From Podospora comata (Eukaryota > Ascomycota > Sordariomycetes > Sordariales > Podosporaceae), in the NCBI GenBank assembly GCA_017354895.1, contig CP071493.1:3596001-3660000 (forward strand): a stretch of DNA of 64,000 nt, read 5' to 3'. Positions 25,601 to 37,006 of this stretch are shown in pieces. The notes under the pieces were generated by a model. The model had not been told where the DNA came from. It ran no database searches and saw only the letters and a program-made list of their open reading frames with translations. The position numbers and the translations under genes were made by a program. The number at the start of each line of letters is the position of its first letter. Within the stretch, counting starts at the first letter, position 1.

Positions 25601-28600
25601 ATGTTCCGTTCTTGCGTTGCAGCACGGCCAACAACCAGCCAGGGAGCCCGGAGACATCTAGGACTTGCACCGTTGAGAAGAACAGCGCAGAGTTTTACTT
25701 CACGGTATGCAACTGGAAGGTCGCCTCTGACGGGACCCGCTCCCCCTTCTAGGAAGTACTAAGGCCCAAGCGGATTTGCTAAACCACCCCGCAGTCACTC
25801 ATCATCACCCTCACCAGTCTCAGTCTCACCACGGCGGTCTTATTCTTCTACTGCTACTGCCACCCTCACTTCGAAAACAACAACTTCCACTTCTCAACGC
25901 CCTCTTTTGACCCAGCGAACAGCTCGCCTAGCAACTCGTCCACCAGTCCGGCACTGCTCATACCGCCGTCACAACATGTGCAGAACTCACGCCCAAGCCG
26001 ATGTGGCTAGTGGGGTCAATGTGGCAGCTCGTGAGCTGCTCCCCACCAACGTCATCCCACGGCACTATCATGTTACTCTCGAGCCCAACTTCAAGGACTT
26101 CACCTTCGACGGCACTGTCGTGATTGACCTCGATGTGGCCGAGGACTCCAAGTCCATTTCCCTTCATACCCTTGAGCTTGACGTGCACAGTGCCACTGTC
26201 AGCTCCGAGGGGCAGACTGTCAGGTAGGTTCCATACCCCGCCAACAATGCTCGTTCCGCCCCTGAATGGGCCACCAAAGCTCACAATAAACACAGCTCCT
26301 CGCCCAAGATCTCATACAATGAGACCACCCAAGTCACCACGTTTGACTTTGACAATGAAGTCCCCAAAGGCAAGAAGGCCCAGCTTGAGATCAAGTTCAC
26401 TGGTCAGCTGAACGACAAGATGGCCGGTTTCTACCGTTCGACTTACAAGAAGGAGGACGGCTCCCAGGGTCTTCTTGCCGTCAGCCAGATGGAACCTACC
26501 GATGCTCGCCGCTCTTTCCCTTGCTTTGACGAGCCTTCACTCAAGGCCGAGTTCACAGTCACGCTCATTGCCGACAAGAACTTGACCTGCCTCAGCAACA
26601 TGGATGTTTCTGGCGAGACAGAGGTCCAGTCGAAGCAGACCAATGCCGCCAAGAAGGCCGTCACCTTCAACAAGTCACCACTCATGTCCACATATCTGGT
26701 GGCTTTTGTTGTTGGTGAGCTGAACTACATCGAGACCAACGAGTTCCGTGTCCCCGTCCGTGTGTATGCTCCCCCTGGCCAAGATATTGAGCATGGTCGC
26801 TTCTCACTCAACCTCGCTGCCAAGACTCTCGCGTTCTACGAGAAGGTCTTTGGCATCGAGTTCCCCTTGCCCAAGATGGACCAGATCGCTATCCCCGATT
26901 TCGCCCAGGGCGCCATGGAGAACTGGGGTCTGGTGACGTACCGTGTTGTCGATTTGCTGCTGGATGAAAAGGCCAGTGGCGCGGCGACCAAGGAGCGTGT
27001 TGCTGAGGTTGTTCAGCACGAGCTGGCTCACCAATGGTTTGGTAACCTTGTCACTATGGATTGGTGGGATGGCTTGTGGCTCAACGAGGGCTTCGCTACC
27101 TGGGCCTCGTGGTATTCCTGCAACATCTTCTACCCCGAGTGGAAGGTCTGGGAGACGTATGTTGTCGACAACCTTCAGCGCGCCCTGTCTTTGGACTCCC
27201 TCCGCAGCAGTCACCCCATTGAGGTGCCTGTCAAGCGAGCCGACGAGATCAACCAGATCTTCGATGCCATTTCTTACTCCAAGGGCTCTTGCGTCCTGCG
27301 CATGATCTCAACCTACCTTGGCGAAGATACCTTCCTGGAGGGTGTCAGACGTTATCTCAAGAAGCACGCCTACGGCAACACCCAGACCGGAGACCTCTGG
27401 GCGTCTCTTGCTGAGGCCAGCGGAAAGGGCGTCGAGGATGTTATGCAGGTGTGGACCAAGAACATCGGCTACCCTGTTGTGACCGTCGAGGAGAAGGGCA
27501 ACAACACCGTCAAGCTGAAGCAGAACCGCTTCCTGCGCACTGGCGACACCAAGCCCGAAGAGGACAGGGTCATCTATCCCGTCTTCTTGGGTCTCCGCAC
27601 CAAGGATGGTATTGACGAGTCGCAAACTTTGAGCAAGCGTGAGGACACCTTCAAGGTGCCCAACAACGACTTTTTCAAGCTTAACGCCAACCACACCGGT
27701 CTGTACCGCACCTCTTACTCCCCTGAGCGTCTCGCCAAGCTTGGCGAGGCTGCCAAGAACGGTCTTCTCAGCGTGGAGGACCGCGCCGGTATGATTGCCG
27801 ATGCCGGTGCTTTGGCCACCTCTGGCTACCAAAAGACGTCTGGAGTCCTGAATCTCCTCAAAGGATTCGAGACCGAGACCGAGTTCGTTGTCTGGAACGA
27901 GATCATTGGTCGTGTTGCCTCAGTTCAGAGTGCCTGGATGTTCGAGGACAAGGCTGTCCGCGACGGCCTGGAGGCTTTCCTGCGCGAACTTGTTAGTGCT
28001 AAGGCGCACCAACTTGGCTGGGAATTCTCCGAGAAGGATGGCCATATTGAGCAGCAGTTCAAGGCTATGCTCTTCGGAAGTGCTGGTCTGTCCGGGGACC
28101 AGAAGATCATCGATACGGCCAAGGAGATGTTCAAGAAGTACATGGCCGGTGACCGGTCTGCTGTGCACCCCAACATTAGGGGCAGCGTCTTTAGTATGGC
28201 GCTGAAGCACGGTGGCAAGGAGGAGGTACGTTGTTTTGTCCCCTATTGTCTATGATGGATGCTGACTGTGTTGTTAGTACGACGCCGTCCTCGACTTCTA
28301 CCGCAAGTCTACCAACAGTGATGAGCGCAACACTGCCCTGCGCTGCCTCGGCCGTGCCAAGGATCCCGAGCTGATCAAGAGAACTTTGGATCTCCTGTTC
28401 AGCGGTGAGGTCAAGGACCAGGATATCTACATGCCGACTGCTGGTCTGCGTAGCCATCCCGAGGGTATCGAGGCCTTGTATGAGTGGATGACGCAGAACT
28501 GGGAGAAGCTTGTCGAGAAGCTCCCTCCTGCGCTGTCTATGCTCGGTACCATGGTGACTATCTTCACGTCTAGCTTCACGAAGAAGGAGCAGCTTGCCAA

Positions 28601-28751
28601 GGTTGAGCAGTTCTTCGCTGACAAGAGCACCAACGGATTCGACCAGTCTCTTGCGCAGAGCCTGGACGCCATTCGCTCCAAGATCTCCTGGGTCGAGCGC
28701 GACCGTGAGGATGTCGCTGCTTGGGTGAAGGAGAACACGAAGAGTTCGTAA
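25601..28751 (+). CDS. ape2: M1 zinc aminopeptidase (Ape2/Aap1, puromycin-sensitive type)
   Basis: Four exons, 25601..25704, 25795..26223, 26296..28225 and 28278..28751, give 978 residues. It removes N-terminal residues from peptides. GAMENWG and HELAHQWFGNLV, with the downstream LNEGFA glutamate, provide the substrate and zinc sites of the gluzincin family, and SYSKGSCVLRM holds the catalytic Tyr region. The C-terminal ERAP1-like helical domain is complete. The first exon and start of the second encode a Ser/Arg-rich, acid-free leader (MFRSCVAARP ... RRSYSS) of ~125 residues like a mitochondrial presequence. The ATG at 25976 (MCRTHAQADVASGVN) matches the usual start of cytosolic homologues. 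All introns have CTRAY-like branch sites. Codon use is uniform and biased toward C-ending codons, suggesting high expression. Confidence 0.93.
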
Positions 28752-29987
28752 ATGTCGACACGAGGACTATGAAGAAGATGATTAGCCTGACGAATGGATG
28801 AGGCAGGAATCAAAAGCATTTCAAGTCATCTCTAGACTGGGGCGTTGAGTTGGAGCTGGCTTAAGTCATCATGGTAGACATGTAGACATAGAGTGCTGGC
28901 AATGTAAAATACAGAGACAGCTACACCAAAAATATCAAAACATTTTGACAAACATGGCCTCGTTGACCCCCCCCCCCCACTTACCTTGATATTCTGCAGT
29001 TCGGAGATATTGAAGAGGTACCATGTAGAGCAGACGATCTGCGCAAGTCGCATATCTGTAAAGTGCTCAAAGTGGAAGCTGTCAACGAGTGGCTCTGGAG
29101 CTCTCGGGCTTTTGAGAGGTATTGGAAGGTGAGGTGGTGGTCGGAGCTCATGGTCCGCGGTTCTCGCTTGTCATTACTCTCCATCGCCCTGGATTGCGAA
29201 CTGGTCCTGCGATTGTTAGTTGATTCGATCTGGAAACCGATATACAGGTCAGGCCAATTTTCTTACCGGATTTCTATGATGATGAAGATCAATTCAAGCA
29301 AACCTTTATGCGCATCTTATCAGTTGTCGTTGCAGTCAAGTTAAAGCATGGGGGGAGGGTCGAAAGAGAATGGACCAATAAGATCATCACAAATTCTCCG
29401 GCCGAGCTATGTTTCAACCCCCTACCACCCCCCCTTTTGCCACGCCATCCCCCCATCCCTTGGCTCTTGGGCTCTGGCTGTATGGAAAAGCAAGAAGGTT
29501 TCATAGTTTTCCATTACCACCAACCCCTCTGATGGCAAGGGGAGTTTGTTAGTAGGGTGTTACAGATCGAACGGTTGATCATCGCCGCTTACCTGGAGAT
29601 CTCCGTAGTTCGGTGATCCCTGGTATGGCATGGGTAGTTGTTGTGAAGGAAAACCACCTGGTCTCCCCCGGATTCTTTTTGGACTTGTATCTGTTCATCT
29701 TACATCCTCGAGTTCGCCATTTGCTTGAACTTCCGACGGCATCCCACGAATCCTTTTTTTTGTTTCGTGGTTTGGGTCAATCACCGATGCTGGCATCATT
29801 GTTCTTTTCTTGAATCCTTCTTTTTTTTTTTTTTCGTTTCTCGCCGGCTGGGTCTGTGGCCTTTTTCCCCTTTTGGTTTCTTTATTTTCCATCTTGTCGT
29901 TGTTGTTGTTGTGGTTGTCCATCTCCAGCCTTTTTGAAGAACTACCCCGACAAGCAACGACAGCTTCTCCCACTTGAGCGGCAAAGG
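28752..29987. other. Intergenic region with pyrimidine-rich tracts
   Basis: No supported gene. A run of 10 C sits at 28969-28979. T-rich tracts at ~29753-29763 and 29818-29834 precede the secreted-protein gene and are probably its promoter or leader. Confidence 0.5.
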
Positions 29988-30596
29988 ATGTTCCCCAAAC
30001 TCCTCACCACCACCCTTGCGGTCCTCCTCCTCCTCACTTTCTCCCCTCTCGGCGCCCTCTCGGCCCCTACTACAGCGCCAAAACCCCGCTGGTTCGAAAC
30101 TTATTCTCATGTTGCCCGCCGCGCGATAGTGCCTCAGTCGTATTATGAGGTGCTGCATATCCGGAGACAGCAGTACGCCCTTGCCAATCCGAGGTCTATA
30201 GTCAAGGATGTCGTCTGCCTGAACAGAAAGGCGTATGTTCTCCCCCCCTCCCGCCCCTTATCTTTAGTTGGTATAGAGTGGCTAATAAACTGTAGGCATA
30301 TTGTTGCTCATGACGAAGCCGCTGCCTCGCTCCAGATTTGCAACGGGAGTATAGCTGGCACGGGCAGAGGTCAGTACTGCCAGGGCGGGCTGAAGGCAAC
30401 AGAAGCAAAGGTCGGGACGGCAGTTTTTCGGCTGAAGAGCGTGAACGAGAGGCAGAGTATCAATGTTAGTAGGGAGAGGTGGCAAATGTGTGTGCAGGCG
30501 GCTAGGGAGGCTTGTCCTACGGGCGGGTTGAGGGGGGTTTGTCTTGGGGCGGCGAGGTGGGGTGGGAGTGTTGGGTTTGAGTTGGGGAATGCTTGA
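29988..30596 (+). CDS. Small secreted six-cysteine protein, unknown
   Basis: Two exons, 29988..30232 and 30296..30596, give 181 residues; the 63 bp intron has a GCTAAT branch site and splits an Ala codon. Residues 1-25 (MFPKLLTTTLAVLLLLTFSP then LGALSA) form a signal peptide with probable cleavage after ALSA. The mature part has six cysteines (CLN, ICNG, YCQG, MCVQ, ACPT, VCLG), enough for three disulfides, and N-glycosylation sequons NGS and NVS. No known catalytic motif is visible. Size, signal and cysteine content are those of secreted effector-like or cell-wall proteins, but I do not recognise the family. The last ~80 bp are G-rich on the coding strand. Confidence 0.75.
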   Translation: MFPKLLTTTLAVLLLLTFSPLGALSAPTTAPKPRWFETYSHVARRAIVPQSYYEVLHIRRQQYALANPRSIVKDVVCLNRKAYVLPPSRPLSLVGIEWLINCRHIVAHDEAAASLQICNGSIAGTGRGQYCQGGLKATEAKVGTAVFRLKSVNERQSINVSRERWQMCVQAAREACPTGGLRGVCLGAARWGGSVGFELGNA

Positions 30597-31084
30597 GCTT
30601 AGGGGATGTGAAGGAAAATAGAGATGTCTCTTTTGTGATTTTGGACAGGTGTTGGATGCGGTGAAGAGTTCGTATCACAAGTCGAGACTTTTCCATATGC
30701 TAGAAGAATTGCCAAATTTTCAAATAAATGACCCTTGGTTCTTGAATGGTATTGGGTTAGTCTCGTCAGCATAGCTTAAAAGCAAAGGGGTTGGCGAGGG
30801 TTAGGGTTTAACGTGGTTTTGCATCGAAGTGGTCAAGATTGGGGAATCACATGACTTGGTGTCACTCATTAACGCGTCTCATTGTCCTGTCGCCTTCGAA
30901 CTGGTTTCGCAGGCTCTCATCTCGTCCATCAACTCACCACACGTTGTATTCACCCGTCAACTTTTTTCATCAAACTGCTGTACATCGATTTACATAATCG
31001 ACTTAACATCTCATTGTATATCGCCCTCACTCTCACCTTTTCTTGCAAGCAACAACACCATCGACTCCCACCTCTGACCACAAA
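30597..31084. other. Upstream region of wss1
   Basis: No gene seen. A doubled telobox lies at 30797-30809, followed by a pyrimidine-rich leader up to the ATG at 31085. Confidence 0.5.
30797..30809 (+). promoter_or_regulatory. Doubled telobox (AGGGTTAGGGTTT)
   Basis: Two TTAGGG units lie ~280 bp upstream of the wss1 start. Confidence 0.45.
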
Positions 31085-32607
31085 ATGCCCCTCGGCATCC
31101 AACGCCTCAACGCCAAGAAATCCCAACCCAACGACCGCATCATCTTCATCAAGCCCATCCCCGGGCCCCATGAAGCTATCGCTCAGGATTTCCTCGAGCG
31201 AATAGCTGCGCAATGCGGTGAGTTCCCCATCCCTTCCCGCCAGAAGAATCTCTTAACTTCAACCCCATCCTCTCAACTCAACGCATGCCTAACCAATCCT
31301 CACACTAACAACCCCCCTTTCTATTAGTCCCCATAATGCGCCAACACCACCTCTCGGTCACCTCTTTAGAAGAATTCCCCCCCAACCGTGAATTCGTCGG
31401 CCGCAACTTCAACGCCGGCGAGGTAATCCAGCTAGTCCTCAAATCCCATTCGGGTCGTTGGCTCCCCTTCAACTATGTTCAAATGGTCATGATGCATGAG
31501 CTCGCCCACAACAAGCAGATGAATCATTCCAAGGCTTTCTGGCAGGTTCGCAACCAGTTTGCTGATGAGCTGAGAGGGTTGTGGCAGAGGGGTTTCACTG
31601 GGGAGGGGCTTTGGGGTAGGGGCGCGTTGTTGAGTACGGGGGAGTGGGAGAGGAATGCGGTTGGGGAAGGGGAGGAGTTGCCGGAGCATTTGTGTGGTGG
31701 GACGTATCGGAGTAGGAGGGGGGGAAGGAAGAGGAAGGTGAAGGTTGATTGGAGGGAGCAGAGGGAGAGGAGGATACTCAAGAAGTTTGGGGCGGGAGGG
31801 GAGAAGCTTGGGGAGGATGAGGCGGTGAAAAAGGAGTTGGAAAAAGGGAAGAAGGTGAAGGGGAAGCCGAGGGTGGCAGGGAGTGGGAGAGGGAGGGAGT
31901 TGAGGGCTGCGGCTGCTTTGGCGAGGTTGGAACAGGGGAGGAAGGGGGAGGGGGAGGTGAAGAAAGAGGAGGAGGAGGAGGAGACGGATAGTGGGGATGA
32001 ATATGAGGAGGATGTGAGCCAGGGTCCGGATGCGGTTGACTTTGATGGGAAGAAATTGCTTGACGGGAAAGGGCAGGGGATGGTGAAGGTTTGCGACGAC
32101 GAGAATCCCAATGATCAGGATGCGCAGGATGAACTGCGGGAATTGCAGAGTTTTAGGAGGATCAAGAAAGAGCCTGGAACTGGGTCGTTGATTCTCAACT
32201 CGGTCAAACCGACACCGATAAAGCCAGACACCTCATCAGAAAAGAGACCACCAGTACCAAAACCGCCGCCACCGAAACCGAAAGTCCAGGCACAGTCGCC
32301 AAATACCGAACTATTACACCCGAAAGCAGAGCAATCTCAGCCTCTTAAACTGAAAACACCAGCGTCATTACCCACTACTGCCACAACTAAACCGACCACG
32401 TGCCCAACTTGCTCCTTTGACAACGAGCCAATATCCGCCATTTGTGTTATATGCAGCAATGTCCTCAACCCAGCGAGGGTTTCCGACTCTTGGGCATGTA
32501 CCAGCACGACGTGTACCGGGACAAAGTATCGCAATGCGGGCGACGTTGGAATTTGCGGAGTGTGTGGAGCTCGCAAGCCACAGGCTATATTGGCGGATCA
32601 AGCTTAA
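31085..32607 (+). CDS. wss1: DNA-dependent WLM metalloprotease Wss1
   Basis: Two exons, 31085..31217 and 31328..32607, give 470 residues; the 110 bp intron splits the Val codon of QCVPIMRQ. Wss1 degrades proteins crosslinked to DNA and works with Cdc48 and SUMO. The WLM domain spans ~1-160: the zinc motif HELAHNKQMNH has the HExxHxxxxxH ligand spacing, preceded by FNYVQMVMM. A long basic and Glu-rich linker follows. Two zinc fingers lie at the C-terminus: a CPTC...CVIC RanBP2-like finger and WACTSTTC...CGVC. SUMO- and Cdc48-binding motifs could not be placed with confidence. From ~31560 the coding strand becomes extremely G-rich (GGG, GAG, AGG codons). Confidence 0.9.
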
Positions 32608-34538
32608 ATCGCCACTGCGTACCGGGACAGTAAACAAAGGGGGTGACAACGGCGGGACAACCACCGGGACAGGGATCCTGGTTTAGGGGGGGGTTATGTA
32701 TGTATATGCCCATGTCAGGATCAAGGGAAGAAAAAGACCCCATCCTACGTCTATGATCTAACTTACCTTTTACGGCAAGACCAGACTGTTGAACAGCTCT
32801 CTTTTAAGTCATCCCTTGCCCATCCATCCCATCAGTTCATACCTCTTGTTGACCACTCACTCCCCACTCTTGACCCCCATCTTTCCTATACAGTTTCCAT
32901 ATCCATACCCCCTCTTTCCCTCCACCCAATATCACCATTTCTACGAACATCTTCAACACTTCAAACCCTTCCCCCAGTGCGAATAGCCATAGCACACTAT
33001 CCCTGGGCACTGTCCCAACGCCAAACAAAGCCACGCCAGTTTCACCACCACCCACAGATAGCTGTCGAAATTACTATCCAAAATTTCCCCTTTTTAAGTT
33101 GGCACAGAATTTTCTTCTTCACTCCATGTGACCCATAGACCGCATAGATAGCAAAAAAGAATAAACGAAAAAACTTAAACCTCTCCACATCACCTGTTGT
33201 ATATCGTGCCTCAACCGTGAAACCATTTTACCATCCTGTGACATTCAACACCCTCAAATCAAACCGAATGGCACACCACGAAATCATATCTCAAATGTGG
33301 TGGCCAACACCCGACCAGAAACAACCACCTCTTTCCCCCTCGACTCTTCTTCCATCTTGAGTTAGACATGTCACATCACCATCACCATCACCAAGCCAAT
33401 CGCAAACATCTTTTTGGCCGCCGAAACCAGAAACATGCCTCTCTTTTGAAGAGAACCATTACGGAGCCCCCTATTCATCTTACCAGCGCCCCCTCTCTCT
33501 GCCTATTTACTCACCCTCCCTACAATACAGTCAAAGGCCTTGAAAGAAAAACAAGAAGCCTTTAAACTATCTTTAAAGGCCTATTAACTATCTTTTAACG
33601 CCTAATAATTATAAAAGATACTCAGGGGAGCTACCTCTTTGTGTTTTGGGGAGGGGGACCTTGGGTAAATAAACAGGGGGCTCACGTAAAGGTTCTCTCC
33701 TCTTTTATCCTTGGGACTCTATTGCTCTATTGGGGACTCTATAAGGTATCCAAACCTCTGGTAAGTCTTTCTGTCTATTCATCCTTCCCCGTTTTGTCTA
33801 CCCATTTCATACCCATCTTTCTATCCTGGAAAAAAAACAAAAAGAAGAGAAACATCCTCAGAGTCCCGACCATTTCCCTCGCCATTTCCTTCCCTTCCAC
33901 CTTTTTTAGGTGATTATTTCCGCTTCATTTTCTCTCCCCTTCTTGCACTCTCGAGTGTTGCTGACCACAATCTGTCGCCAGGCGTGCTCCTCCCAAAGAT
34001 CCCTCCTTCGGCCGGCCATACTACTCTCCTCGGTGACCACCCATCCCCAGTATTATTTATCAAGACTTATCCCTTTTCGGGCTTTCTAATCGCCTAAGAA
34101 GCGCATACCAGATCCCAAGGCACTGAAACAAGACGAGAAAAACAAACAAAATACAAAATACCACACCTGTTACCACACCAATCAATAACAACACAAAAAG
34201 TACAACCCATATTCCACCCCGAAAACAAGAACAAAACATAAACGAAAAGCTAATGCCTATGATGCAGCGTAGAAAATGCTGTTCAAGGCTACCGCCGGCG
34301 GTATAGCGGGTATTGTCGTTAAAAACCAGAGTGTGAAATCATGGGTATCTCAAAGCCAACAAAGAACCCCAATCCAAGACCGAAAGAGAACCCGTCAAGG
34401 AGTTAAAACTTCCTTTGAACAACCCCCCACCACAAAAGGATCAAGCGAAAAAACGCAAGAAAATGAAACCGGAAATCAACTTTGCCCCGAAGCCCAACTC
34501 AAGGCAAGAGACTACCCAAAGACAAAATCGACGCGCCA
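32608..34538. other. 1.9 kb convergent intergenic region containing a TIR element
   Basis: No supported gene. It contains a (CATCAC)n-like stretch at 33373-33392 and a small TIR element at 33449-33699. The rest is C/A-rich DNA and probable 3' untranslated DNA of both flanking genes. Confidence 0.55.
33449..33699. mobile_element. Short non-autonomous TIR element (MITE-like), copy 1
   Basis: About 250 bp bounded by inverted repeats: the left end reads AGAGAACCATTACGGAGCCC, and the right end read backwards is GAGAGAACCTTTACGTGAGC followed by CCCC. Between them lie direct units whose reverse complement is AAAGATAGTTAATAGGCCTT, shared with the copy at 54617-54988 in opposite orientation. There is no open frame. 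Target-site duplications are not clear. Confidence 0.65.
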
Positions 34539-35997
34539 CTAGGGTTGACTATCCAGGGCGGCAAGATTGTCTATCATGGCCTGATCATACCCCTTCGACT
34601 TGTCATAATCGGCGAGCCACTCGTCCCAAGTGAGGTTCGACAATTTATCGTCCTCGGTCCAGTGCTGCGAAGGCTGCTCAGGACCCAAGACACCCCTCTC
34701 GGGAAAATTGCCCAGGACAACGCTCTCAGGAAAACACCCCAAAGGCTGTCCTGGAAAGTGCTCGCAATGCGAGCAATAACCGCCGCTGTCACCACCATTA
34801 GTCGCAGCACGCAGACAGAGACAAAAGGGATGAGGGGTGGGGAAGAGATGGAAAAGCTCACCATTTCCAATCCGAATCTCGCCGGGTCTCCTGATCGAAG
34901 AAAGTGAGCAGCAGCTTCGTGGTGGCAATACCGATCCATCGATGTGCGTTGGTCCTCCACTCTTTCCAATCAAGTTCCAGATCTATATCATTCTCGGCAT
35001 TCCAATTGAGGGTTCTGTCGAGATGGGAAATGATTCTTGTCCACTCTTGCTCTTCCAACAACTCTTTGGCCTTGGGAGTTGTAGCCGCCTTGACGATCTT
35101 GTGACCTTCATTGGACAATGACCGAATCATAACCCGGATTGCCCAGTTCTCATGGATGCCATCGTTGGCATCATCATCAAATTGTCTGCATCGGGCCTCG
35201 AGGTTGGTCATTTCGAACCTTGTTTCGCAGATATAGAGCCGCATGAAACAGCGGGCGCAGAACAGATTTGTGCGCTCGTGGTAGGGGACAGTCTTGTCGG
35301 CAGCCTTAAGGTGTCGTTGCCAAAAGAGAGAGTTGCAGCGCTTGCATGCCTTGTAGTTCCCTTCTGGGCGGTTCGACTGGCTATTGAGAAGAGACTGGCC
35401 ATTGTTCGTCTGCCCATGCTCACGCCTGCTCTTCTTGTTGGGGACTGGAGAGTCACCATTGCCGACCGCAGCAGAAATCGACTGACCAGTCAGAGGAGAC
35501 GAGTCGCTACTCATCGACTGGCTCTTTCGCTTGATCGATTCCCGGCTCTCGCGTTCCGGGTTGCTGGGATGAATGTCGGCCTGGTCGCACGGTTGTGAGT
35601 TCATGGAAAGCAAAGCAAACAGACGGAAGGGGGAAATCGCGAAAGAACCTACTGAGTTTCCAACAATGATCGTGTCACCAACGGCATTGCTAGAGAGTCG
35701 TCTGGCTTGAGGGACGCGAGGTTGCAACATGGGTCGAAGACGAGACCGTTCGACTGTATTAGGGGCAGAAACCACTGCATGTCTGGTGGGAATCGAAGTA
35801 AATGGAGACATCATTCCTGTCGGGGAGTTGGTAAACCGTGGAGGCCATTCCGACGGTCGGCGTGTCGTCATGGCTGCCAAGGGGGGATTAGGTTCAGGGG
35901 CGGCTGCGGTCGGATTTGTTGAGAAGGGTGTTGGTAAAGAGCTGGCCTGAGTCGGACGCCCGCTTCTTGATGAAGAAAATCCTCTCGCTGGAAACAT
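34539..35997 (-). CDS. Unknown Cys-rich (zinc-ribbon-like) fungal protein
   Basis: Three exons, 35997..35653, 35580..34862 and 34785..34539, give 436 residues. The first intron (GTAGGT...CCAG, 72 bp) is in frame and stop-free, so retention would add 24 residues; the second (GTGAGC...ACAG, 76 bp) is required to reach the end. The N-terminal ~170 residues are Ser/Pro-rich and disordered, with a basic NKKSRRE patch. Residues ~190-225 contain ACKRCNSLFW and FCARCF, a pair of CxxC knuckles suited to zinc. The last exon starts with CGGYCSHCEHF, whose first Cys codon is created by the splice, followed by an acidic, Trp-containing tail (LTWDEWLADYD). I do not recognise the family. The start at 35997 is preferred because upstream in-frame codons fall in simple CT-rich DNA. 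Confidence 0.65.
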
Positions 35998-37006
35998 CTT
36001 TTTCTCGCTGGAATGTCCAGTAGGATGTTCGAGTCGCGACCAACTTGGGTTCTTCGAACACGGGTGTGGTTGAGATGTCTTAGGCAAACATCGGGCCGCA
36101 CGCCTCGCCGACGATAGCGTGGAAGTAATTGATGCTTGTGTGGAGCGAGGAAGGGGAAGGAAGAGGGGAGAGGGGAGAGGGGAGAGGGGAGAGGGGAGAA
36201 GGGGAGGAGGGAAAAGACGAGTGGTAATGGGGACGATTATAATGTTAACGAAAATAAAAAACGGGGGGATACACTGGGGAGGCAAGATACGTTTAACAGT
36301 GGCCCTACGCACTGTAAAACGACCAAAGATGGCGAAGGTTGCTCTGGGGAAAGAAGCAAACAGTGCTCCACGGTGACAATAGTAGCCAAACTACGGATAT
36401 GGTGAAAATGCTACTGGACAATGGAAACGAGTGGATGGGAGTTGGTGGTGGTGAAGGCGATGGCGGAGGAGGGGTTGCTCTCGGGCCCAACGACAGGCAT
36501 ACTAGGTGGTGGTGGAAGGTAATCCAAGAGAGGGCGAGTCTATCCAGGTCTAATTACTGAGTGGAAACGGACAACTTGACGATAACCTTAAAATCATTTT
36601 GTTGTGCCGCTTTATGTATGGGTTATGCCTGCCTCGGTAAATGTCTCCTCAACCTGAGTTGGACGAACCACCGTAACACAGTTCAAGACGATTGTTCATG
36701 TGAGTATTGTCCTGGTGTGAATGCTGTGCATCTTTTGTTGTCTCTACTTGGTGAATATAGTTACGGTGACTGGCTGAAGGTAACTTCACATCTATCCTGG
36801 AACAGAACCCCAACCCCATGTAATCTTGTAAAGTCAAGCCTCAGCATCACCCACAAATCAGCCAGACCCCTTCCTCCGTATCCCAAGCCCGTGGTTGAGA
36901 GAACCACCTAATGTTCTAGACATGTGAAAGATGAGGTGGACTTGAATTTATTTCTATAAACGTCCGCGATTTATACATCATACATATTCATACAACCGGC
37001 TCCCCA
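35998..37006. other. Intergenic region with a G-rich heptamer repeat
   Basis: No supported gene. Contains five perfect AGGGGAG units at 36164-36198 and the 3' flank of oct1. Confidence 0.55.
36164..36198. repeat. Tandem heptamer (AGGGGAG)x5, G-quadruplex-capable
   Basis: Five perfect 7 bp copies lie ~170 bp upstream of the minus-strand gene starting at 35997. Five G4 runs separated by AGA satisfy the usual G-quadruplex pattern on the plus strand. Confidence 0.85.

Noticed and set aside
34276-34907. Overlapping plus-strand frames at the 3' end of the Cys-rich gene
   Set aside because: They run opposite to a well-supported spliced gene or lie in A-rich spacer; no protein features.
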